Assembly (NCBI GenBank): GCA_002007465.1
Contig: LNAC01000857.1
Span: 302,191-366,190, forward strand
Length of the DNA stretch: 64,000 nt
Origin: Ailurus styani
Lineage: Eukaryota; Chordata; Mammalia; Carnivora; Ailuridae
Direction of reading: 5' to 3'
This document shows positions 1 to 10,440 of this stretch, piece by piece; the stretch's first letter is position 1; each line of letters begins with the position of its first letter. A program made the translations under genes and the position numbers. The notes beneath the pieces are model-generated. The model was not told the origin of the DNA. It made no database searches and worked only from the letters and a program-made list of their open reading frames with translations.

Positions 1-499
1 TATCTTCCCTTAAAACCTTTATAGCTTGGAGAAGGCACAAGGTGGAATAAGTCATTCATGCAAGTACCCAATGGGCTTATTATCAAATTATTCTCATTTT
101 ACCTTAATTCCCAAGAAGGTACAGAGGTTAAGACTCACTAGTTATTTCAGATTCCCTTTAAAGACAGTGACTCTCAGCAAAAGGTCAGAAAACTGTTTCA
201 AGATAGAAGATCGTTGTTAGTTTCTATGCACAATGTGAGCTTTGAGGCCCTGGAATATTTAACGTACTAATCTGATCCTACTGTACTTCTGATCCTGGAA
301 TATTTAATGTACTGATCTGATCCTACTCTCCTTATGGAGTCAGACAATTCAAAACCATGAATGTGAAACGATAACCGTAGGAAGCTGGTCCAAATTTCTG
401 TGAAAGAGTTTTATAAATGAAGCCCAAAGAGAGCAGATGTCACAAGGAATTGTGTAAATATAGCCACAAGTTAAAATAGTTTATAAATAAAAATTTTGA
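1..499. other. Intergenic DNA with a 45-bp tandem repeat
   Basis: No gene or recognisable transposon is visible. Two imperfect copies of a 45-bp unit lie head to tail at 249-293 and 294-338, both beginning CCTGGAATATTTAA. The last 15 bases (485-499) are the left target-site duplication of the following SINE. Confidence 0.6.
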
Positions 500-695
500 G
501 GGGTACCTGGATGGCTCAGTCGTTAAGCATCTGCCTTCGGCTCAGGTCATACCAGGGTCCTGGGATCGAGCCCCGCATTGGGCTCCCTGCTCTGCAGGAA
601 GCCTGCTTCTCCCTCTTCTACGACCCTTGCTTGTGTTCTTTCTCTCGCTGGGTCTCTCTTTGTCAAATAAATAAAATCTTTATTTAAAAAAAAAG
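500..695 (+). mobile_element. CAN-SINE (tRNA-Lys derived)
   Basis: A tRNA-derived head with A-box and B-box-like segments (GGCTCAGTCGTTAAG, then GGGATCGAGCC) is followed by a CT-rich body, AAATAAATAAAATCTT and poly-A. It is flanked by a perfect 15-bp target-site duplication, AAATAAAAATTTTGA, at 485-499 and 696-710. The exact duplication shows an insertion by L1 machinery that has not been rearranged since. Confidence 0.95.
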
Positions 696-904
696 AAATA
701 AAAATTTTGAAAGAGTGTAAATTGTTATGAGCTAGTCAAAAAAATCTGAAATTAATTGGCAATAGCATATCTATGCACAGTATCAGAGAAAAACAGATCT
801 TAGAAGAATCATAGAAGTTTTCAGATTGTTTTTCAAAATAATATCCTGGAATTTCTGTAGACATTGTTGATTACCTCACCAATATCCATTTCTCTTTTTT
901 AACA

Positions 905-1070
905 CACAATTTATTTTTTAAATTTTTTATTATATTCAATTAACCAACATATAGTACATCATTAGTTTTTGATATAGTGTTCAACGATTCATTAGTTGTG
1001 AATAACACCCAGTGCTCATCACAACATGTGCTCTCCTTAACACCCATCGCCTGGTTGATGGGTCCCAATA
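905..1070 (-). mobile_element. L1 3' end, 5'-truncated
   Basis: The reverse strand reads the carnivore L1 3'UTR: the complement of CACCCAGTGCTCATCACAAC lies at about 1007-1026, and the complement of the terminal motif ending near AACATAATAAAA lies at 915-945. Only the last ~165 bp of the element remain. Confidence 0.75.
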
Positions 1071-1530
1071 TCCATTTCAATCTTCTTTGATTGTGGAGTA
1101 CCTATGTCATTTTGGTGAGATTGACCCCACCTCTAACTTTAGGGGTACCACTTGATCAGCATAAGCCAATTATTCAAATGGATCCACTTTGTTAATGTGA
1201 CCATTTTTCAAATAAGTATATACACTGGACCTAAGATAAGTGAGCATGGCATTATCTTTATCCACATTACAAGAGCAGGCAAAGGATCTATGCTGGTCCC
1301 AATCAAAGCAAAGCAAAATTTTGATCAAATGTTGTTGTAAAGGTTCACTCTGTCACTGCGTAATAATAGGGAGGTATATAACTGCCAAAGTTGTTGACAG
1401 CCATATTGTAACAAAAATTCAGGATGAAACTGATATCAGAGAGAAAATAGAAGAAAAAACAAAACTGGCTTTAGATGTCATTCCCGAGTATTTATTTATT
1501 AGGACTGCAATAAAAAAGTAACATAGACTC
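1071..1530. other. Intergenic DNA, nothing recognised
   Basis: Two short overlapping open frames occur at 1152-1340 and 1240-1521, but they have no recognisable domain, no splice context and no biased composition. I see no gene here. Confidence 0.5.
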
Positions 1531-1860
1531 AGTGGCCTAAATAATGCAAATTATTTTCTCCCAGTTCTAAAAGATATAAATCCAGTATTAACGTGTCCAA
1601 GTCCAAGATTTAAAGCTTCTCTCTTTGGCTTGTAGATGGCCATTTTCTCCCTCTGTCTTTGCATGGTCTTTTTTTCATGTGTGTCTATTTTCTAATATCC
1701 TCTTCTTATAAAGACACCAGTTATATTGGATTAAAGCCTACACATGTGAGGACATTTTACATTAGTTACTGCATTAAAGGCCCTCCCTCCAAATACATTC
1801 ACATTCTGAGGTACTAGGGACTAGGACATAAACCTATGAATTTGGAGGGTACACAATTCA
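1531..1860. repeat. Ancient interspersed repeat, family not assigned
   Basis: The stretch from GTGGCCTAAATAATGCAAAT through CCTCTTCTTATAAAGACACC to GAGGTACTAGGGACTAGGAC has the wording of a very common old mammalian interspersed repeat. I cannot name the family with certainty. It is heavily mutated and carries no open frame. Confidence 0.5.
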
Positions 1861-1975
1861 GCTCAAGAAACTAAGCAGGTAAATTAACCCTTACCTGATA
1901 CCTATCAGATTTTTCAAATAATGAACCAATAAATAACATTTATTTTTAATCAGTTTGAGGTTGCTGTCCTACTTT

Positions 1976-2151
1976 TAAATTTTATTTATTTATTTATTTG
2001 AGGGAGAGAGAGAAAGAGAAAACACAAGGGAAGAGGGGCAAAGGGAGAGGAAGAAGCAAGCTCACTACTAAGAAAGAAGCCCAACCCTGGGCTTGGTCCC
2101 AGGACCCCCAGATCATGACCTGAACTGAAGGCAGACCCAGGCACCCCACGA
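1976..2151 (-). mobile_element. CAN-SINE, diverged
   Basis: The reverse complement shows the SINE head (CAGGCACCCC complement at about 2137-2147), the B-box-like GGTCATGATCTG region, a GA-rich body and an A-rich tail (complement of TTTATTTATTTATTTATTTG at 1981-2000). Many substitutions separate it from the younger copies, so it belongs to an older subfamily. Confidence 0.85.
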
Positions 2152-2867
2152 TTGCTTTCATCTAGCAAGTAACTGATAACAGCCTACCAGATATAGTACC
2201 ATAATATTGATATTTTAGAGAATAATAAGATATTGTTGAAAAAACCTATATACAACAGAAAACGTTACAAATAAGACTCAAAATGGATTCCATTCTATGC
2301 AAAACTACTTAAGGTTGTTACTAATTGTAATCACATTCAAGAATAACTCCCTCAGTTTAAAATAAGACACTATTTCTCCAAAGCTAGATCTCCAAATCTA
2401 AGATGCCTAAGCCTGCTTTGGAAAAACTCTTATTATATTTATTTCTGCTTATGTGTAAACAGAGAATTATGTCTGTGTACTGTGTGATTGGAGAGATGTG
2501 CATTGGGGGTTATGTGTCTGGGGATATGATAATCTGAAACTACATAGAGACAATGTGTATATATATATATATATATATATATGTACATACATATATTTTT
2601 CTACGAATATAAAAGATTTCTGTATTCATATGTATTTGGGGCATTTCTTGATCAATTTCTGTGTATACAAAAAGTGTGCACAGTATGCGAAAAATGAAAA
2701 GGCTCTCCAGCAGGGGAGATGAGAGGTGGAGCTAGAGAGCCTGAGATGGTGCAGATACACAGGAAGACGAAAGGACAACCTATAAGTACCAAGGATCTGA
2801 ATTTTGAAAGTGGAGGAGCAGACCAGGAGTTCATTCAGGATTAGGAAGGCTGCTTGCCTAGTGTTTA
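2152..2867. other. Intergenic DNA upstream of SPIN2 copy A
   Basis: A (TA)n microsatellite lies at 2558-2582, followed by single-copy DNA. The final ~180 bp become purine-rich and should contain the distal promoter of copy A. This stretch does not resemble the DNA at the equivalent position of copy B (about 14,450-15,172), apart from weak similarity in the last ~45 bp. Confidence 0.5.
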
Positions 2868-2929
2868 GCAGGAAGGGGAGGCCTCTTTACCAACAGGAAA
2901 CTGAAAGTCCACTCCTATACGGAAAGAGG

Positions 2930-3340
2930 GAGGAGACTGCGGCGGCGGCAGCGGCTGGTGGGAGCCCGATGTGGCAGAGGGGCCGCCGCCGCCGACAGGG
3001 AGGCGGAGGGCCCGCGAAGCTCAGAGCTAGGGATACCGCCGCCATCCTCTTCGCCTACCCAGACGCCCTCCTAGACGCGCTCCCCGCCTACGGATCCTCC
3101 CCTCCCAGCCCGTGCGGGCACCCGGCTCGTCGCCTGCTGATCTTCTCTCGACACAGGCTCACCGCGGAGGCAGCAGCGAGGTGTCCAATTTGGGCACGTG
3201 AGGCCCGCGATCCGGGGCGGTGGACGCCAGGCAGGGCAAGGCCATTGGTGGGCTCCAGGATGGAGAAGGGGGATGGGGTGGACTCCTGCCGGAGATAAGG
3301 GGTGGGGGCGGGCGCCGGGTGAGGCTGGAGTGGGGGAGTG
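2930..3340 (+). promoter_or_regulatory. SPIN2: CpG-rich promoter and 5' non-coding exon of SPIN2 copy A
   Basis: GC content rises sharply and CpG dinucleotides are dense (CGGCGGCGGC near 2,940; GCCGCCGCCGCC near 2,983; further CpGs to about 3,320). No TATA box is evident. The CDS is preceded by a splice acceptor at 3,856, so a 5' non-coding exon should start in this island. Candidate donors are GTGAGG at about 3,198 and GTGAGG after CCGG at about 3,319; the sequence alone does not decide between them. Confidence 0.7.
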
Positions 3341-3835
3341 CGCTGGGAAATAGGAAACGGGGGTGGCGTTAGGAGCCAGGCAAGAAATTGAAGGTGTGCC
3401 TGGGGAAGCGAGGACACTGGGGGACAGGAAAGCGATCCTGGGTAGACAACGGACGTATGGGCAGCAGACTGAGGCGTCCAGGGCAGGACGACAGTGAGTG
3501 CGTGCGGGTCAAGGCGGTGAAGAGATAGGGGCTTTGCAGGGAATTGAGAGTGGGCGCCAGTGGCGGTGATGGGAGGCAGTGGGTTCTGAACAAGGAGGTA
3601 GCCCGCCCCCTCCTGCAGAGTTCCTAACCCCAGCCAGCACCCCTGCCGCTGCTGCCGCCCTTCCTTCCCGCAGCCTAAAAGAACCTGGGAGGCAGAACAC
3701 TTGGCAGGCACGCAGCCAGAATTTCCAGCACTGCTGCCAGGCTCATGGGGAAATTTTAGGTTCTGGCGCAGGGTACACAGACACGTCGCTGTTGGGAGAA
3801 CTTCACCTTATGTCATACTGAGTGTTTGTCTCTTA

Positions 3836-3856
3836 TCGTCTCTCCTCCCCCTGCAG
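3836..3856 (+). promoter_or_regulatory. SPIN2: Splice acceptor before the SPIN2 copy A coding exon
   Basis: A polypyrimidine tract, TCTCTCCTCCCCCTGCAG, ends in AG two bases before the ATG at 3,859. The layout fits a gene with an untranslated first exon and its whole coding sequence in the next exon. It also explains why the longer open frame beginning at 3,826 is not the protein: its first 11 codons would be intronic. Confidence 0.8.
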
Positions 3857-3858
3857 GC

Positions 3859-4635
3859 ATGAAGACCCCCAACGCACAGGAGGCCGAAGGGCAACAAACC
3901 AGGGCAGCTGTGGGACGGGCCACTGGGTCAGCAAACATGACGAAGAAAAAGGCCTCCCAAAAGAAGCAGAGGGGCAGACCTTCGTCCCAGCCCTGCAGGA
4001 ACATCGTGGGCTGCAGAATTTCTCATGGATGGAAGGAAGGTGATGAGCCCATCACCCAGTGGAAGGGAACCGTTCTGGATCAGGTGCCTATAAATCCCTC
4101 TCTTTATCTGGTGAAATATGACGGAATTGACTGTGTCTATGGACTGGAACTTCACAGAGATGAAAGAGTTTTGTCTCTTAAAATTCTTTCCGACAGGGTG
4201 GCATCATCTCAAGTCAGTGATGCAAACCTGGCAAACACCATAATTGGTAAAGCTGTGGAACATATGTTTGAGGGTGAGCATGGTTCTAAGGATGAATGGA
4301 GGGGAATGGTCTTAGCCCAAGCACCTATCATGAAAGCCTGGTTTTATATTACCTATGAGAAAGATCCTGTCTTGTACATGTACCAGCTTCTAGATGATTA
4401 CAGAGAAGGAGACCTCCGTATTATGCCAGAGTCCAGTGAGTCTCCTCCAGCAGAGAGGGAGCCGGGAGGAGTTGTAGATGGCCTGATAGGTAAACATGTG
4501 GAATATACCAAAGAAGATGGCTCCAAACGGATTGGCATGGTCATTCACCAAGTAGAAGCCAAACCCTCTGTGTATTTCATCAAGTTTGATGACGATTTCC
4601 ATATCTATGTCTATGATTTGGTGAAAAAGTCCTAA
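3859..4635 (+). CDS. SPIN2: Spindlin-2, copy A (histone H3 methyl-mark reader)
   Basis: Spindlin-2 is a nuclear chromatin reader of the Spin/Ssty family. Related spindlins bind histone H3 trimethylated on Lys4, together with asymmetrically dimethylated Arg8, and act in transcription and cell-cycle progression. The 258-residue product has the length expected for human SPIN2B and begins [12 protein letters not shown] basic, disordered N-terminal tail (about 1-48, with [12 protein letters not shown] at 29-40) is followed by three Tudor-like Spin/Ssty repeats at about 49-112, 128-190 and 208-257. Aromatic-cage residues corresponding to those of SPIN1 are all present: Trp58, Trp68, Tyr87 and Tyr94 in repeat 1; Phe137, Trp147, Tyr166 and Tyr173 in repeat 2. 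Start chosen two bases after the splice acceptor, where family homology begins. The frame is intact and ends TCC TAA. Codon 46 is TGC (Cys), whereas copy B has CGC (Arg), a CpG-type C-to-T change; Arg is likely ancestral, since I recall it in human SPIN2B. The change lies in the tail, outside the repeats. Confidence 0.95.
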   Translation: MKTPNAQEAEGQQTRAAVGRATGSANMTKKKASQKKQRGRPSSQPCRNIVGCRISHGWKEGDEPITQWKGTVLDQVPINPSLYLVKYDGIDCVYGLELHRDERVLSLKILSDRVASSQVSDANLANTIIGKAVEHMFEGEHGSKDEWRGMVLAQAPIMKAWFYITYEKDPVLYMYQLLDDYREGDLRIMPESSESPPAEREPGGVVDGLIGKHVEYTKEDGSKRIGMVIHQVEAKPSVYFIKFDDDFHIYVYDLVKKS

Positions 4636-4925
4636 CTGTTAGGGTAAACTTTGCCACATTTGTGAAAACAAATGTATACTTTGTAGACATGCAAAATAAT
4701 GTTGCTTTTCAGTGTATTGAAAGCTTAAGGGTCCCTGTTAATTCAACATCTCTGCCAGCATTACTGTTGTCTTGTTCTGAAAAATACAATTTATGTGGAC
4801 ATGACATGCTGTGTGTAAGGACTTTGTCATGTTGAAAAGATTGGGTGTGTTTGGTGGACGGGGCATGAAAGGAAGGGACAGCTGTAAATGCAGGCCATGA
4901 ATAAAGTTCAGCTAGTATCATAATC
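4636..4925 (+). promoter_or_regulatory. SPIN2: 3'UTR and poly-A signal of SPIN2 copy A
   Basis: The 3'UTR follows the TAA at 4,633-4,635. A canonical AATAAA lies at 4,900-4,905, so cleavage is expected near 4,915-4,930. The equivalent signal in copy B is identical. Longer transcripts using later sites cannot be excluded. Confidence 0.7.
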
Positions 4926-6472
4926 AGCCATCTAAAAATGGAATAGGACTTAGCTGCCCTGGTCTGGAGGAGGGGAGGAGAAGGAACTAGAGATGGGCTG
5001 TGGGGGGAGGGAAAAGGGGAGGTGACTGCTTAGGAAGAGGTGGGGGCAGGGCCAGAAGTTGAGAGGCTCCCTGGGGGAGGGATGACCCAAGAGAGAGGCA
5101 CCCAACTGGGAGGGGGTGGAAAATAACAGAAGGAGAGTGAGATCTTGGGGCTTAGAGGAAAACAGACAGAATGCCTTAGAGAGGGACACAAAGAAGCTTA
5201 GAAGAGGTCCAGAGCAAGGGGAGAGAAAAGAAGTTGGCAGGAATCTGGAGAGGGGCTAAAGGATACTCTAAGGGAGGGTCTATGCATGAGTAAGGAGCCA
5301 GAAGGGGAGGAATGCTGAGGAAGAAAGAATTCCAAGGAGAAAGACTGACAGAGGAAGTAAGAACACGGAAAAGGAGGTGTGGGGAGTGGGGCCCATGAGA
5401 GATGGGGAGGCCCAGGTGAAAGCTGGACTTCTGGCAGTATCCACATTATTCTCCCTGGCTCTGTGCAGAAAGGATGTGATAGCTGTCAAAGAACAAGATG
5501 GACTGGAAGTTCCCTAGAATGGCATTTCGACAGGGATGACTCAAGAGTTAAGCAGGAGCCAACTTTATACCTAAAAGGCATTTCTTACCTCAGGGAACTC
5601 ATGCCACACCTGCCGAGTAGAACCCCAAGCCTCAGCCTAAACACACTGACCTGACACCCCATGAGCAGGGGTCTGTGAGCAGCCTCCTCACTTTTCCCAG
5701 AAGACCCAGGTGCAGTAAATCTTGGACCTGAAGTTTTCGGTTCATTCCCCCTACACCGCATAAACAGTTCTTGTGGGGAATGGGGTCAGCGGGGTGCTCG
5801 GGACTTAAGAGATATGCCACCTTGGGTTTGGAAAGTATTTTATCCAAAAAAAAAAATGGAACCTTGCTGACCACAGGTACAGAAGTCCCCTCACTGTTCT
5901 TTTTCCTACTGGACTGTGCCTTGCCTCCCTACAGAGGAGGGGCAACAGCGGATGGAGCCCAGTGTTTCTCTCCAGGACATGGGGAGTATTTGACAGTCCA
6001 TGCTTCTCTCAGCAGCTGCCTGAAACCACAGGTGGCTCCACCCAGTGCTTCACTGAATGGAGGTCTGCTGCCTCCAGAAGTCCCATTCAGGCTATACCCC
6101 GACAAAGCTGGTGGCTACTGACCCTTCACAGGTACATCCTGTCCAGTCTTGCCCACCCCAGGCACACAGAGAAGCTGTGATGGAAGTTTGTGCAGCTCTG
6201 TTTCCAGGTAAGATGAATGGCATGGGGCAGTTGGGCTGCAAATTGTGACTTTGTATAACTAACTCCTTCAGCTGTATAATCCCACCTAGAGGGGTGGTGG
6301 TTGGTGGGGAGAGGGTGCAGTAACCCCAGTAAAGTCCCTCAGAGAGTCGTTGCCCCAAAACATGGGTCCGTGTCCTCTTTTTCTCCTTCTTGCCTTTCCC
6401 CAGTCCTGCTGTGGAAAGTCCCTTCAAGACCCTCTCTCTGGTTTCCCCACGACACACTTCACTAAAATATAC
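4926..6472. other. Non-coding part of the duplication downstream of SPIN2 A
   Basis: A strongly purine-rich (GGA/GAG) stretch covers about 4,965-5,420 and is followed by single-copy-like DNA to the gap. Open frames here (for example 5,771-6,121) recur in copy B only because the DNA is duplicated. None has a recognisable domain, and I call no gene. Confidence 0.6.
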
Positions 6473-7001
6473 NNNNNNNNNNNNNNNNNNNNNNNNNNNN
6501 NNNNNNNNNNNNNNNNNNNNNNNNNNNNNNNNNNNNNNNNNNNNNNNNNNNNNNNNNNNNNNNNNNNNNNNNNNNNNNNNNNNNNNNNNNNNNNNNNNNN
6601 NNNNNNNNNNNNNNNNNNNNNNNNNNNNNNNNNNNNNNNNNNNNNNNNNNNNNNNNNNNNNNNNNNNNNNNNNNNNNNNNNNNNNNNNNNNNNNNNNNNN
6701 NNNNNNNNNNNNNNNNNNNNNNNNNNNNNNNNNNNNNNNNNNNNNNNNNNNNNNNNNNNNNNNNNNNNNNNNNNNNNNNNNNNNNNNNNNNNNNNNNNNN
6801 NNNNNNNNNNNNNNNNNNNNNNNNNNNNNNNNNNNNNNNNNNNNNNNNNNNNNNNNNNNNNNNNNNNNNNNNNNNNNNNNNNNNNNNNNNNNNNNNNNNN
6901 NNNNNNNNNNNNNNNNNNNNNNNNNNNNNNNNNNNNNNNNNNNNNNNNNNNNNNNNNNNNNNNNNNNNNNNNNNNNNNNNNNNNNNNNNNNNNNNNNNNN
7001 N
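6473..7001. other. Assembly gap (529 N)
   Basis: An unbroken run of N lies inside duplication copy A. The matching interval of copy B (18,767-19,613) is 847 bp, so the gap is probably under-sized by 318 bp unless the copies really differ. Apparent long open frames across it (6,350-7,295, both strands) are artefacts of the N run. Confidence 0.98.
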
Positions 7002-7456
7002 AAAGTGAAAAGTGTTAAGAAAGGAAAAGGGGAATTGGAATCCCAGGTAGGAGGCTGATATTGGATAGGTAGAGTCCAGGGAGGGGCTCACTGAGAATGT
7101 GGATTTTGAGTAAAGACCAAGGCAGTGATAGGACCGGCCCTGCGGCTGTCCAGGGAAGGAGCATTCCAGGTAGAGGGACAGCAGGGAAGGAGTAAGCCTG
7201 ACATGCTCAAGGAACACTGATGATACCAGCATGGCTGGAGCCAAGTGAGCGAGGTAGGGAATATTAGGAAGTGATTTCAGAGAGGTGATGGGCATCTGGC
7301 AGAAGCTGATAGCTTAGAGCCTTAGAAGTCCTAGAATGGAATTTGGCTTTTATGCTGAGTGTGATGGGGAGCCATTTGAGTATTTTCAGCATAGGCACGA
7401 CACAATTTCCCTCGTATTTTAACAGGCACACTCTTGCAACTCTGCAGAGTTGTCTG

Positions 7457-8937
7457 TATTGGGTACATGGATGGAAAAAGGGATTTTTTTTCAGAAGTAA
7501 TCCAGTATATCAGGTAACAGATAATGGTGTGTTAATCCTGTCTGGTATGATGAGAATGGTTCGAATTCTGGACATATTTTGAAGGATTACCTGTATAATT
7601 TGCTCTTAGAGAAGATAACTGGTGGAAGAGAAATTGATGAGGGTTGGTCTATGACAACAGGTTCCAGATTTTCTGATAAACTTGAGCCAAATGACATCTC
7701 AAGGAAAATAACAAATGACGCATTTGGACTCTTTCTGCCTCATGTTGGGTGCATCATGCTGATGTAATGGCCTGGTGAAAGAGAAACTGACCACAAAAAT
7801 TTATGCAAATTTTTATTCCCAGCTTTACCTCTTTGGAATGTCTTATGGTTCTTCTATTGGAACCAAGTGAGAACTTAACGAAGCTATCATATTAATGGGC
7901 AGCAAGTACCCAAGCTGATTTTGTCATGGATTTAAAATAGCTAGTTTTAAAGGATTTAACATAATAGGATTTAACATAATTGGCTATTCAAAAGCATGAA
8001 GGATTTAGACAGGTCTTGAACTTATACTGTGTCTGGGTAAAGGACAGAGACCAATACTTACATATAGAATTATTCAAAGTGTATTGCCCAGGTCTCATCC
8101 CATTCCCCATCTCCCAAGCCCAAGTGATATTGTCCTTTCTGAGTATAAGTTTAAAATGGAGGTGATATGGTAGTAGTGATTATATTTGTGATAGGATCAC
8201 ACAGTCCAACTAGTTTTTTGTATGCATTATATTAAAGAGTTATGATCAGAATTTTCCAACCCTTTCCCAGGTCATTACTAGAAATAATTACAAAGTGCCA
8301 CTTTGGAATGCCAAAAGTCTTCTTTCCTATGTTAGAGATGACAATATATTTCCTAATAACCCCAAACCATAAGGGACTCCTGTATTTATATTAGAGAGGT
8401 AATCCACATCCTAGCACACCCATAAGGATTATTCCTTCCCTCCCAGATTAAAATTTTGCCACAGCTCAGCATAATGTTTTGGTTGAGGTTTCAGAATACT
8501 GATAAATAAAATCCTTTTCCATTTTGTAAGTTTGTAACCATTTGAGAGACAAGCATATTAATTACACAAATGGAGGTCAAAATACCTCCTTTATAATTGA
8601 TAAAAACTGGATTGGAGAACATGCTTAGCTATGAAGACACAAGGACTTCCTCATACTTTACCTAGTCATAGGCAGAACTGAATAACTGCAGTCTTCCCCG
8701 ATAGACAGGTTCCCCTGGCCTGCAAAACTTATTCTATGTTTGAATATAAATTGGATTTCATCTTCTGCCCAAAAGAGATAAATCCAAGAGACAACTCAGA
8801 AGGTTTCTCACATGTCTGACTACTAGCAAACTTACCAATTAAACAAGTCATTGGAACATATGAAGCCAGAGGAATGAGGGTCTATTTGACAGCCATTATA
8901 CATGGACTTAGTAGGAGAATCAAAGTGAAATGTCTTT
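7457..8937. other. Single-copy spacer between the SPIN2 duplicates
   Basis: The sequence departs abruptly from the duplication at 7,457. No gene, SINE or L1 is recognised. Two short open frames (7,343-7,582 and 7,579-7,767) have no family resemblance. Confidence 0.5.
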
Positions 8938-9300
8938 TTAAAAAAATAATTGCTTATTGAAGTACATCATTGACACATTATGTTAATTTCAGGTATACAA
9001 CATAATAATTTGATATTTGTAAATATTCTGAAATGATCACCATACATAGTTACAAAATTTTTTCCTTGTGATGAGAACTTTTAAGATCTACTCTTTTAGC
9101 AACTTTTAAGTATGCAATGCAGTACATTTGCTATAGTCATCATGGTACACATTACATCCCCATGACTTATTTATTTTATAATTGGAAGTTTGTAGATTTT
9201 GAGCCCTTTCACCCATTTTGCCCACAATTTCTTAACTTTGTGTAGTTAATATACTGTACAACACACTGAACATTAGTTTCAATGGGTTATAGTCTAGGGG
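8938..9300 (-). mobile_element. Old L1 3' end fragment
   Basis: The strand as shown reads the complement of an old L1 3' region: TTATTGAAGTACATCATTGA, TTTCAGGTATACAACATAAT, then CATCCCCATGACTTATTTAT and a segment near TCACCCATTTTGCCC. It is diverged and 5'-truncated. Confidence 0.7.
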
Positions 9301-9830
9301 ATTAATATTTTAATATCTTAAAGTATTTTCATTGAATATAAATATATTTGTATTATATAATTATTATATTACATATCAGTATATAATTAATTATATATAT
9401 AAGTATATAAATACATAATCATATATAAGTATATGTTAATATACACTTATATGTAATAGTATATAATATATTATTAATTAATATAATTAGTATATACTTA
9501 TATAACCTGTAATGTATTTATTAATTATACATTATATATTACATACTATATATAATATTGTGTTATATATTAATATGACAATACATTATATATTATATTA
9601 CATATTACATAACATATGTAATATAATTAATTATTAATATAATACACTTATATATAAACATATTGACTTATTATATGTAAAATATATAAAAATTTATTAT
9701 ATTATATAAAATTATTATATATAATATAAGTATATATCGAAATATAAGTATATATTCCATATAATATAAATAAAATACAAAATAAAATATTGAAAATATT
9801 AAAAATATTTTAAAGGACTTTAATGTCCTT
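9301..9830. repeat. Extremely AT-rich low-complexity block
   Basis: About 500 bp consist almost entirely of A and T in degenerate ATATAA/TTATAT words (for example ATATAATTAATTATATATAT near 9,380). It has no single repeat unit, unlike a simple (TA)n microsatellite. It probably grew from the A/T-rich flank of the preceding L1 fragment. Confidence 0.85.
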
Positions 9831-10040
9831 TATAAAACCAATTTAAAAGAGGCTTCTGAGATAAACTGTGAACTGCTTAGCTCACTCATTAAAGAGGCAA
9901 CAGAAGATATTCAAGAAGAACCTTCTTAAACAGAGCTAATGGGAGCATACTTATGCCTACCTTTAGAAGACACAGCTACATGTTTCTGTTGGACCCTACC
10001 TAGACACAAATTTCTTGAGTTGGAATGTAGGCACCTGTTT

Positions 10041-10440
10041 AGTTTTAGTTTCTACTGCCAATATTTTCCCAAAGTTTTTGTAACGGTGTATACTTTCACC
10101 AGAAATATATGAGAATGCCACTTGCTCCATATCCTTGCCCAGACTTCGTACTATAATAGTATCTCATTGTTCTACCTTGCTTTCTCAATGTGACTAAAGA
10201 CAGCAAACACCTTAATGTGTGCTCATTGAGATATTTTTCTTGTGAAGAGCCTTTGTTGGGTAGACGTATTACAAATATATTCCCCCAGTCTGTGTCATGG
10301 CTTTTGACTCCATTAATGGCGTCTTTTGTTAAATAAGAGCTCTCAATGTCAATGTAGTGCAATTTATCAACCTTTTTAAATAGTTAAGCCTTTTTTGTGT
10401 TCTGTTTAAGAGATTTTTTTCCCAATCTTCAAGAAATAAA
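10041..10440 (-). mobile_element. Ancient L1 ORF2 fragment
   Basis: The strand shown contains decayed reverse-complement L1 wording: TGCTCCATATCCTTGCCCAG, ATTCCCCCAGTCTGTG...GGCTTTTGACTCC, GTGCAATTTATCAACC and a GTGTTCTGTTTAAGAGAT segment. No open frame remains. The ~200 bp to its left (9,831-10,040) show nothing recognisable. Confidence 0.55.

Larger units (their letters stand above)
2868..7456 (+). repeat. Segmental duplication, copy A (contains SPIN2 and an assembly gap)
   Basis: This block repeats at 15,173-20,068 in direct orientation. High identity begins at 2,920/15,214 (constant offset 12,294) and continues to the gap at 6,473. After the gap the offset is 12,612, up to 7,456/20,068, where the copies diverge abruptly. 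The first ~50 bp (2,868-2,919) align only loosely and contain 11 extra bases in copy A. Reading the two copies together I noticed one substitution (T3994/C16288), and an A11 homopolymer near 5,846 has equal length in both. The duplication or the last conversion event must be recent. Confidence 0.95.

Noticed and set aside
500..560. tRNA-like A and B boxes repeated through the window
   Set aside because: They are the tRNA-derived heads of CAN-SINEs, with A tails and target duplications, not functional tRNA genes.
2804..3298. 164-codon open frame over the SPIN2 first-exon region (counterpart 15,149-15,592)
   Set aside because: Arg/Ala-rich translation of GC-rich untranslated sequence. The start portion differs between copies, which is not expected for a conserved protein.
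3088..3711. 207-codon open frame on the reverse strand, also at 15,382-16,005
   Set aside because: It lies across the CpG-rich SPIN2 5' region and intron, where GC-rich DNA has few stops. Its presence in both copies follows from the duplication. There is no domain or splice context.
3826..3858. Upstream in-frame ATG extending SPIN2 by 11 residues (also 16,120)
   Set aside because: These codons lie within the polypyrimidine tract and splice acceptor. Family homology begins at MKTPNAQ.
5771..6121. 116-codon open frame downstream of SPIN2 (also 18,065-18,415)
   Set aside because: No recognisable domain, no conservation evidence beyond the duplication, low-complexity composition.
6350..7295. 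Long open frames across the gap
   Set aside because: They exist only because N codons are read as X.
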